A stretch of 64,000 nt of DNA from Saccharopolyspora shandongensis (GTDB lineage: Bacteria; Actinomycetota; Actinomycetes; Mycobacteriales; Pseudonocardiaceae): assembly GCF_900106995.1 (NCBI RefSeq), contig NZ_FNOK01000023.1, positions 1 through 64,000 of the forward strand, given 5' to 3'. Below, piece by piece: positions 30,624 to 37,933 of the stretch. A model generated the notes under the pieces. That model ran no database searches. It was given only the letters and a program-made list of their open reading frames with translations, and was not told where the DNA came from. Made by a program: the position numbers and the translations under genes. Every line of letters starts with the position of its first letter. Positions within the stretch are counted from its first letter, which is position 1.

Positions 30624-32197
30624 CAAGCCTCCTCGTGTTGTTGGGTTTTCCGCCAAGCAAGTCCGGATCGCCGACCGAACCAGACCCCGATGCCGCAGAT
30701 GATCGCCACGAGCACGCTGTCCAGCGGGGCGGCCAGCGTGCCGGTGCCGCCGAAGCTGCCCACGGCGGAAACGCCGGTCAGGGCCACCAGCAGGACCACC
30801 AGCCACACCCCGTTGAACCCGGGCGCCCCGCCGCGCCGGGCACGCCACAGGTAGATGAGGAACCCGAGCAGCAGCAACGGCATCGCGACCCGGACCTTCT
30901 CCCAGCCGGACCAGTACAGGATCAGTCCGGAGAGGACGAACGAGGTCGCGCCCACCGCCGGGCTCCACCGGCCCAGCCAGCCGGACGACGGTTCGGCCGC
31001 GTGCCACACGCACACCGCGATCGACACCGCGGCGTAGCTCAGGCCGTAGTAGAAGCTCAGCGAGCTGGCGATGGACTTCCAGTCGCCGAACAGCAGGATG
31101 ATCACCGCGCCGAGGCTGAGGTTGAGCAGCAGCGCCCGTCGCGGGATGCCGCTGCGTTCGTGCACACCGGCGAAGAACCGCGGCAGGATCCCGTTCTGCG
31201 CCGCGCCGTAGGTGTAGCGGCCCTTGACGCCCGCCGAGACCAGCATCGAGCCGGCCGGTGAGAACACCGCATCGGCGAGCAGCAGCCAGGACAGCCACAC
31301 CAGGCCGATCAGGCTGGCCAGCTCGGCCAGCGGCGACTTGAAGTTGATCCCGTGCCAGCCGCCGGACAGCTGATCGGTCGGCATGGTGAACAGCATGGCC
31401 AGCTGGAGTCCGAAGTAGATGGCGAAAGCGAGGGCAAGCGCGATGAAGGTGGCCCGTGGCACGGTCTTGCGGGCGTCGGAAGCCTCACCGGAGAGCACCG
31501 CGGCCGCATTGATCCCGGTGAACGAGTAGACGAGGCCGCTGCCGACGACGGCGGTCAGCGCCGCGGACACGCCATAGGGCGCGAATCCGCCGCCCACGTC
31601 GTAGTTCGTCGTGTCGAATCCGCTGGCCAGCAACAGGACCACGGTGAGCAGCGGCACCGCGACCTTGACCACGGTCACCACGTTGTTGACCTTCGCGATG
31701 AACCGGACGCCGAACATGTTGACGTAGAAGAACATTCCGAGCACGGCGACCGCGAACAACCGCCCGAACAAGGTCAGCGTCTCGTTCTCGACCAGGCCCG
31801 GAATCCACTTGGCGGCGTACTGGGCCAGCGCGGTCGACTCGCTCGGCCCGGCGTAGACCGCCTGCAGGAAGACCGCCCAGCCGATGACCGCGCCGACCAA
31901 CGGGCCCGAGGCGAGTTGCGGCCAGCGCACGTTGCCGCCGGAAAGCGGCCGGCGGAAGGCCAGGTCGATGAACACCAATGAGACCAGCAGCGTGGCGACG
32001 CCGGTGATCAGCCACGATAACAGCGCGGCCGGGCCGGCCACCTTGGCGGCGTTGTACGCGGCGAACAACCATCCCGATCCGATCACGCTGGATAACGTGA
32101 TCGCGGACAGCGACGCCGTGCCCAGGCTGCGGTGCAGGCGGCGGTCGTCGTCCGGGGATACGCCTGCCCGGTCCGGGCGCGGAAGCGTTCCGGTCAC
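30623..32197 (-). CDS. APC-family amino acid permease
   Basis: GTG at 32197 is chosen: AAAGGAGGGCACC precedes it and the first helix follows soon after. The 524 residues have about twelve hydrophobic segments. The start S-L-S-A-I-T-L-SSVIGSGWLFAAYNAAKVAG carries the G-S-G-W-L-F unwound helix-1 motif of APC transporters, which contacts the amino acid carboxylate. The middle F-T-G-I-N-A-A-A-V-L-S-G-E-A-S-D-A-R-K-T also fits. It works in the cytoplasmic membrane. The 3' end overlaps the MalY-like gene, and the promoter lies in the 136-bp gap shared with the divergent LysR gene. Confidence 0.92.
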   Translation of the reverse strand: MTGTLPRPDRAGVSPDDDRRLHRSLGTASLSAITLSSVIGSGWLFAAYNAAKVAGPAALLSWLITGVATLLVSLVFIDLAFRRPLSGGNVRWPQLASGPLVGAVIGWAVFLQAVYAGPSESTALAQYAAKWIPGLVENETLTLFGRLFAVAVLGMFFYVNMFGVRFIAKVNNVVTVVKVAVPLLTVVLLLASGFDTTNYDVGGGFAPYGVSAALTAVVGSGLVYSFTGINAAAVLSGEASDARKTVPRATFIALALAFAIYFGLQLAMLFTMPTDQLSGGWHGINFKSPLAELASLIGLVWLSWLLLADAVFSPAGSMLVSAGVKGRYTYGAAQNGILPRFFAGVHERSGIPRRALLLNLSLGAVIILLFGDWKSIASSLSFYYGLSYAAVSIAVCVWHAAEPSSGWLGRWSPAVGATSFVLSGLILYWSGWEKVRVAMPLLLLGFLIYLWRARRGGAPGFNGVWLVVLLVALTGVSAVGSFGGTGTLAAPLDSVLVAIICGIGVWFGRRSGLAWRKTQQHEEA

Positions 32198-32316
32198 GGT
32201 GCCCTCCTTTCCTTGCCCGCCCGCTGTGGTCACCCCGTTGTGACCGGCCCGGGCGGGCATGAGAGACACCCTGACTCTTGCCATCCATTTGCAGTAGTAG
32301 TCGTTTGCCTGGGACA

Positions 32317-32339
32317 GGACATAGCATCCGGCTATGTCC
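32317..32339. promoter_or_regulatory. Palindrome over the lysR start codon
   Basis: GGACATAGC (32317-32325) and GCTATGTCC (32331-32339) are perfect 9-bp arms around 5 bases; the lysR ATG (32334-32336) lies inside the right arm. A site here would block lysR translation initiation or transcription and so serve autoregulation. The protein that binds it is inferred to be the LysR protein. Confidence 0.65.
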
Positions 32340-33275
32340 GGAACCAGCATCGACATCCTGGACCTCAGGGTGTTCCTGGCGGTCGCCAGAGCGGGGAGCT
32401 TTGGCCGCGCGGCCGTGGAATTGCAACTCGCACAGCCGTCGGTGAGCGCGCGGATGGCGGCCCTGGAGCGCAAGCTCGGCACCCGGCTGTTCGACCGAGG
32501 CCCGCGCGGCACCGTGCCGACGCGGGCCGGCGAGCGGTTGGGCGATTACGCGCGCCGTTGCCTGGCGCTGCTCGCCGAGACCGAGGCCGCCGTGCGCGCC
32601 GAGGGCGTCGAACGGCTGGTCGTGGCCGCGCCGGCGAGCATCGGCATGGCGGTGTTTCCCACCGTGCTCGCCGCGATGCCCGGGCACGTCGTGGACGTCG
32701 TGTGCCAGATCGAGCACAGCGACGAAGCTGTCGCCGCTCTGCTGGACGGCAGCACGCACGCGGCATACGTGTTGCGGCGGGTACTGCCGGCGGGGCTCGA
32801 TTCGGTGGCGGTCGCCGACTCACCGGTGATCGCGGTGGCCGCACCCGACAACCCGGTCGTCGACCTGGCCGCGCCGCAACCGGACGACTTCGCGACCACG
32901 CCGGTGATCGTGCACAACTGGAGCGAGCAAGCCAAGGAGATCGTCGCGATGTTCGCGGGCCCGCAGCGCGGGCCGGACCATCCGATCCGCTTGGTCGGCA
33001 CCCCGGACATCGCGGTCGACCTGGCCGCGAGCGCCGGGTACGTGGCGGTGGTCCCGTGGTACGCCGCGGCCAGGGCGTTGGCGGAGGGCCGCGTGCGCCG
33101 GCTTCCGCTGCCGGACCTCGGCGTGGTGATGCCGATCCGGCTGGTGTACCGCACGGAAATGGCGCAGCGCCCGGCGATCCAACTCCTGCTGGAGGTGAAC
33201 CCGGAGCTGCACGACCGACTGGCATCGGCCACCGAACCACCGGACGTCAGTGCTTCGGCCACGAACCTGGATTGA
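32334..33275 (+). CDS. LysR-family transcriptional regulator
   Basis: ATG at 32334 gives 313 residues. Residues 5-65 are the LysR HTH (ILDLRVFLAVARAGSFGRAA, QPSVSARMAALERKLGTRLF). The rest is a periplasmic-binding-like effector domain (VEVNPEL tail, VVAAPASIGMAVF, GTPDIAVDLAASAGYVAVVP). It is divergent from the permease/beta-lyase operon, the standard LysR arrangement, and its own start codon sits in a perfect palindrome. The effector is likely an amino acid or a product of the lyase. It ends 17 bp from the convergent sigma-factor gene. Confidence 0.93.
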   Translation: MSGTSIDILDLRVFLAVARAGSFGRAAVELQLAQPSVSARMAALERKLGTRLFDRGPRGTVPTRAGERLGDYARRCLALLAETEAAVRAEGVERLVVAAPASIGMAVFPTVLAAMPGHVVDVVCQIEHSDEAVAALLDGSTHAAYVLRRVLPAGLDSVAVADSPVIAVAAPDNPVVDLAAPQPDDFATTPVIVHNWSEQAKEIVAMFAGPQRGPDHPIRLVGTPDIAVDLAASAGYVAVVPWYAAARALAEGRVRRLPLPDLGVVMPIRLVYRTEMAQRPAIQLLLEVNPELHDRLASATEPPDVSASATNLD

Positions 33276-33292
33276 ACCCTCCCGGGTGCCTG

Positions 33293-34231
33293 TCAACGAG
33301 GGGGCTGCTGTGTCTCCGTCGTCCACGGTCGTAGCTTTTCGGGGTTTCGCATCGCCCAGATGTTCGTGATCTTTCCTCCTGCGATGCCGAACGCGTACAC
33401 GGTCACGATGGCGCCGTGTTGTTGGGCGACCAGTCCTGGCTGGCCGTTGACCGTGCGTTCCAGGAACGTCACGTCGGGGACGTGAGCCGCGATTCGGACC
33501 AGGCCATGCGCGATCTGCTCGGCGCTTTCGACCGGGTGGCGGCTGGTGCTGGCGAGGCCGCCGCCGTCGCCGATCATCGCCGCGCGGGGGTCGAGGAGGC
33601 CGATGAGGGCTTCGATGTCCTTGGCTTCCCATGCCTGCTTGAAGTCCCGAATCACGTCGGCTCGCTGGGCCGCCGGGGTCGCGGGTGTCTGCGAAGCGCG
33701 GATGCGGCGGCGGGCCGAGGTGGCCAGTTGGCGGCAGGCCGCCGGGGTGCGGCCGACGATGTCGGCCACTTCGGGGAAGGGATAGCGGAAGACGTCGTGG
33801 AGGATGAACACGACGCGTTCGGCCGGGGTCATCGACTCGAGCACGACGAGGAAGGCCATGTTGATCGACTCGTCGAGGGCGACCCGGTCGGCCGGGTCGA
33901 CGACGCCGCCGGTCCACTCCGCGGGTTCGGGTAGCGGCTCGGGGAGCCATTCGCCCACGTAGCGCTCCCGCCGGACGCGTGCCGATCCGAGCACGTTGAG
34001 GCAGATGCGGCTGGCCACCTTCGTCAGCCAGGCGCCGGGGGATGCGATGGCATCCTGCTCCTCGCGGGACAGGGTGTACCAGCGCGCGTAGGTCTCCTGG
34101 ACGGCGTCCTCGGCATCGGCCAGGGAACCGAGGAGCCGATAGGCGAGATTGATCAGCTGACGCCGCTCGCCCATGATCGCGCCCAGGTTCGGGTCGGATC
34201 GGTCGTGCGCGGGCTCGGATCGCGTGGTCAT
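33293..34231 (-). CDS. ECF41-type sigma factor with SnoaL-like C-terminal domain (SigJ-like)
   Basis: ATG at 34231 (MTTRSEPAHDRS) gives 312 residues; an upstream in-frame start at 34312 would run through the promoter motif. Sigma region 2 (LINLAYRLLGSLADAEDAVQ, ETYARWY) and region 4 (AERVVFILHDVFRYPFPEVA, DIVGRTPAACRQLATSARRR) are followed by a SnoaL_2-like domain with IGDGGGLAS, the D-G-G-G motif of ECF41 factors. In this group the extra domain tunes activity, replacing an anti-sigma factor. Linked genes usually encode carboxymuconolactone decarboxylase, oxidoreductase or epimerase-like proteins; here such a gene starts 208 bp away, divergently. Confidence 0.93.
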   Translation of the reverse strand: MTTRSEPAHDRSDPNLGAIMGERRQLINLAYRLLGSLADAEDAVQETYARWYTLSREEQDAIASPGAWLTKVASRICLNVLGSARVRRERYVGEWLPEPLPEPAEWTGGVVDPADRVALDESINMAFLVVLESMTPAERVVFILHDVFRYPFPEVADIVGRTPAACRQLATSARRRIRASQTPATPAAQRADVIRDFKQAWEAKDIEALIGLLDPRAAMIGDGGGLASTSRHPVESAEQIAHGLVRIAAHVPDVTFLERTVNGQPGLVAQQHGAIVTVYAFGIAGGKITNIWAMRNPEKLRPWTTETQQPPR

Positions 34232-34273
34232 GGTGTCGCCGGCTCCCTCGGTCGCAGCTGTCCTCACCAGTAG

Positions 34274-34300
34274 GACTGGACAGCGCGCCGAACTGTGACA
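34274..34300 (-). promoter_or_regulatory. ECF41-type promoter of the sigma gene
   Basis: On the minus strand TGTCACA (34300-34294), a 16-base spacer and AGTC (34277-34274) match the known ECF41 consensus TGTCACA-N16-CGTC with one mismatch. The -10 lies 43 bases before the sigma ATG at 34231, so the factor probably drives its own transcription. No equally good copy faces the divergent gene at 34439. Confidence 0.7.
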
Positions 34301-34438
34301 TCGCCACCTCACCTCACACTCCGGGGCGCGGCGTTGTCGAACTGGTGCGACGCGGTCCAGCGCGCCACCGCTTGCAGGTTCGCCACGGCTTCGGGAGAAC
34401 CGCTAGCGGTGCGGCACCACCGAGAGGAACACCTGGCC

Positions 34439-34942
34439 ATGTCCACGCCCACGACTCAGCGGGACGACATCAAGTCGCGTCTGCCCGACCCCACCGACCA
34501 GTTCCCCGAGCTGGTGAAGCTCTCCGCGGCCGTCCTCAACGCCACCCGGAACGGTTCTGTCCCGCAGAGCACCCTCGGCCTGGTGCGGCTCCGAGCCGGG
34601 CAGATCGTCGGCAGCACCTACCACGCCCTTCGCGCAACCGAAAACCTCCGCAAGGCAGGGGAGTCCGAGGAGCGCATCATCGCCGTGGCCACCTGGCAGG
34701 ACGCGCCCTACTTCGCCGACGCCGAACGAGTCGCACTGGAACTCGTGGAGGCCGTCCTCACCCCGAACCCGTTCGGGGAGCGCGTCTCCGACGAACTGTT
34801 CGCCAGGGCCGCGGCCCACTACGACGACCAAGCGCTCTGGACGCTCACCATGGCGATCGGACATTTCTGCCTGTTCGTCCCGGTCGCTCTCATCGGCAAG
34901 CCGATCCCCGGCAGGCCGCCGGGGAAGAACTACAGCAAGTAA
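34439..34942 (+). CDS. Carboxymuconolactone-decarboxylase-fold protein lacking the Cys pair
   Basis: ATG at 34439 has GAGAGGAAC upstream. The 167 residues follow the AhpD/CMD helical fold (PELVKLSAAVLNATRNGSVP, GLVRLRAGQIVGSTYHALRA, ERIIAVATWQDAPYFADAER). In most members of this group the helix reads R-A-S-Q-I-N-G-C-x-Y-C-x-D-M-H and the Cys pair does redox chemistry. Here it is RAGQIVGSTYHALRA, so both Cys are replaced (Ser and His). This gene type is the standard neighbour and target of ECF41 sigma factors, but without the Cys pair the protein may be a non-redox homologue. Confidence 0.85.
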   Translation: MSTPTTQRDDIKSRLPDPTDQFPELVKLSAAVLNATRNGSVPQSTLGLVRLRAGQIVGSTYHALRATENLRKAGESEERIIAVATWQDAPYFADAERVALELVEAVLTPNPFGERVSDELFARAAAHYDDQALWTLTMAIGHFCLFVPVALIGKPIPGRPPGKNYSK

Positions 34943-34953
34943 CGCCAACCGTT

Positions 34954-34982
34954 CCGGGGTGAGGCGCCGTGCCTCACCCCGG
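34954..34982 (+). terminator. Terminator hairpin
   Basis: CCGGGGTGAGGC (34954-34965) and GCCTCACCCCGG (34971-34982) form a perfect 12-bp stem with a 5-base loop, 11 bases after the CMD-fold gene and 41 bases before the SnoaL-like gene, which therefore probably has its own promoter or relies on read-through. Confidence 0.85.
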
Positions 34983-35023
34983 ACAAGGCCAGATCCCGGC
35001 TGTTCGACCTGAGGAGGAACCAG

Positions 35024-35464
35024 ATGCCAACGGGCCAGGAAGTCAGCAACAAAGCGGTGTTCGGCCGCTTCCACGACGCCCTGAACACGCGTGATGCGGA
35101 GATCATCGCGAAGACGATCGACGAGCTCGTCGATCCGGACGTGCTGTTCCACACCCCGGTGCCGATGAAAATGGGCGGAGCGGAGGCCCTCAAGAAGGTG
35201 TGGGAGGTGCTCCTGCGCGCGTTCCCCGATGTTCACGTCGCGGTAGAGGACATGATCGCGGAGGGGGACAAGGTCGTGTACCGGAACACGGTGACCGGGA
35301 CCCACCAGGGCGAGTACCGCGGCCTCCAGCCCACCGGCAGGACCGTCACGTACAACGAGATCTTCATCATCCGTTTCGACAGCGGCCGGATCGCCGAGAT
35401 CTGGGGAGTCGTCGACGTCCTCGCGCAGCTGCGACAGCTCGGCGCGATTCCCGGGGAGTTCTAG
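35024..35464 (+). CDS. SnoaL-like / ester cyclase-family protein
   Basis: ATG at 35024 follows GAGGAGGAACCAG. The 146 residues are one SnoaL/NTF2-like cone: N-K-A-V-F-G-R-F-H-D-A-L-N-T, DPDVLFHTPVPMKMGGAEAL, FPDVHVAVEDMIAEGDKVVY, GEYRGLQPTGRTVTYNEIFI, RFDSGRIAEIWGVVD. The pattern G-x-P-P-T-G with I-x-R-F-x-x-G-K-I-x-E is typical of polyketide cyclase-like proteins of unknown substrate. It follows the CMD-fold gene on the same strand and shares the fold of the sigma factor's C-terminal domain, an interesting but unproven link. Confidence 0.88.
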   Translation: MPTGQEVSNKAVFGRFHDALNTRDAEIIAKTIDELVDPDVLFHTPVPMKMGGAEALKKVWEVLLRAFPDVHVAVEDMIAEGDKVVYRNTVTGTHQGEYRGLQPTGRTVTYNEIFIIRFDSGRIAEIWGVVDVLAQLRQLGAIPGEF

Positions 35465-35499
35465 AAGGTCGTTTCCGGATGGCGCCGCCCGGCCCATCC

Positions 35500-35600
35500 G
35501 GAAAGCGGCTGCCTGCGCGGTCGTGTACCCGAAGCGCTCGAAAGGCCCGACGGTGGTGATCAGCACGTCGCCCGCATCGACGAGTGCAGCGGTTGGTGAG
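35500..35600 (-). pseudogene. Saccharopine-dehydrogenase-like fragment
   Basis: The minus strand reads T-A-A-L-VDAGDVLITTVGPFERFGY then T-T-A-Q-A-A. This fits the strand after the Rossmann loop in saccharopine-dehydrogenase-like (trans-acting enoyl reductase) proteins. Nothing before or after belongs to that family, so only about 30 codons remain, wedged between the SnoaL-like gene and the urease terminator. Confidence 0.5.
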
Positions 35601-35610
35601 GGAATGGGCG

Positions 35611-35641
35611 TGCCCGCAGAAGATCCTACTTTCTGCGGGCA
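35611..35641 (-). terminator. Terminator of the urease operon, overlapping the ureD stop
   Basis: TGCCCGCAGAA (35611-35621) and TTCTGCGGGCA (35631-35641) are perfect 11-bp arms; the 9-base loop contains the ureD stop codon (35628-35626). Confidence 0.8.
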
Positions 35642-36461
35642 TGTGCGTGTGCCTCGTCGAGGAGTTCGCGTAGCACGGAGGCAGTCGGTGCCACGGCTGT
35701 GGCGAATAGCGCCGGTCCACCGGCCAACGGTGCGAGGACGGCACATCCGTCTCTGGAGCCCTCCCGCAGCAGAACGGGCTCGTGCCGGGCTTCCACCTCC
35801 GGATCTACGAGCAGAAGTTGGCCGACGGCTCGGTGTCCATTCAGGACGGCCGGGCCGTCCCAGCCGGGCTCCGGGCTCCCGTACGCCGTGTGCTGGTCGA
35901 GCAGTGTGCGTCCGGCGCGACGGACAAGGATCCGGTTGACGAGGTGGCCGGACTCCTCGTCGGCACGGCCCAGTAGCTGTTCCTCTCGCAGCACCAGTCG
36001 TGCGGTGGCGGCGAGTTCGACGGTGGTGGTCTGGCGCAGGTTGCTGCCGGCGGCGCTGATCAGTGGCTGCGGCAGCCAGCGCAGGCTGGCGTGCTCCCCG
36101 GCGGTGAGCCGTACGTCGTAGGTGGCCGCCTCGGTGGTGGGGCCGCGCAGGGCGAGTGTGGCGGCGGCCGTGGTGACTTCCAGTTCGGCCCGGTCCTCGG
36201 CGGTGATGTCGAGGGTCAGCCGGTCGCCGCCCAACGGGGCGCTCATCGCGCCGATGATCCCCACCTTGGCTGCGCTCCTGTCGGTGCGCACGCGCCGCAG
36301 GTGGAACGGGCCGTCGTTGCGCAGCTGCGGAAGTGTGGTGACGCGTCCGTTGTGCGCGGCGCGGATGCGGGCGGTGGCCCGCACCCCGTCCGGGTGTTCG
36401 TCCGGGATGTGGGCGCCGGGAGTGTTGGGAGGTTGGCGTTCGGCGAGCCGGGCGGTGCTGG

Positions 36462-36465
<4 letters not shown>
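35626..36465 (-). CDS. ureD: Urease accessory protein UreD (UreH)
   Basis: The GTG at 36465 overlaps the ureG stop (GTGA), so translation is coupled. The 279 residues show the UreD pattern: HNGRVTTLPQLRNDGPFHLR, VGIIGAMSAPLGGDRLTLDI, TTAAATLALRG, LRWLPQPLISAAGSNLRQTT and GRADEESGHLVNRILVRRAG. UreD bridges apo-urease to UreF and UreG during nickel insertion. It is the last gene of the operon and ends inside the terminator loop. Confidence 0.9.
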
Positions 36466-37151
<686 letters not shown>

Positions 37152-37176
37152 GGCAACTCCGTTCGAAGAAGGGTGT

Positions 37177-37851
37177 TCAGGAAGCGAAGAGCCGGACGGT
37201 CCAGGCAGCGTGCTGCTCCCCGGTGATGTCCAGCAGCGGCGAGGACGCCGACGGCAGTGCGTCGATTCCCGCGCTCGCCACGCGGGCCGCAGCATCGGCG
37301 GCCTGTTCGGCGACGTTGTCGGTCTCTGCGCCGAGACGAGCCAGCAGGCACGAGACGCTGAGGGGGTCGAGGCCCAGCAGCCGCACTGCAGCAGTGGCAG
37401 GGCCGCCGGCGCTTTCGTACGCGGCGGCATGGGCGGCGTCCACCGGGGCGAGCCCGGCGGCGCGGGCGGCGAGACCCAGAACGACGGGCTGGTGGGCGCC
37501 CCGGGGACGCTGGGCGGCGAGGTGTTCGAGCTCGGCTGAGGGGAAGGTGGCGCGGGCCGCGCGCATCATCTGCCGGCCGAGCTTGCGCGAAACTGCGCGC
37601 AGCGCGGGAACAGGGGTGCGAGCGTCAGCGGCGTCGTCCAGCAGCAGCGGGTCATGCCCGGCGGTGGCCGCGGCGGCCAGGCCGGCCGTGGTCAAGCCGG
37701 TGGTGTGCAGGCGTCCGCGGCAGAACGCCTCGAGGCTGTCGGTGTCGTGTACTGCTCCGTGCGCGACCGCGGCCTCGACACCGCCGGAATGGGCGTACCC
37801 ACCAGCGGGGAAGCGGCCGTCGGCCAGCAGGAGCAGCGCTGCACGGCTCAT
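37177..37851 (-). CDS. ureF: Urease accessory protein UreF
   Basis: ATG at 37851 (MSRAALLLLADGRFPAGGYA) is preferred; a GTG at 37872 in frame would add seven residues. The 224 residues contain L-L-L-A-D-G-R-F-P-A-G-G-Y-A-H-S-G-G-V-E, the UreF N-terminal signature, and VSRKLGRQMMRAARATFP and LLARLGAETDNVAEQAADAA. UreF is the checkpoint factor that links UreG to the UreD-urease complex. It lies 82 bp after ureC and 25 bp before ureG. Confidence 0.92.
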   Translation of the reverse strand: MSRAALLLLADGRFPAGGYAHSGGVEAAVAHGAVHDTDSLEAFCRGRLHTTGLTTAGLAAAATAGHDPLLLDDAADARTPVPALRAVSRKLGRQMMRAARATFPSAELEHLAAQRPRGAHQPVVLGLAARAAGLAPVDAAHAAAYESAGGPATAAVRLLGLDPLSVSCLLARLGAETDNVAEQAADAAARVASAGIDALPSASSPLLDITGEQHAAWTVRLFAS

Positions 37852-37933
37852 GAGCGAGCGGCTGCCTTTCACAGGGGTCGGATGCTGCGCCGTGCCCGGC
37901 CGCGGTGACGTCGGCGGCCGGGCACGAGCCGGA

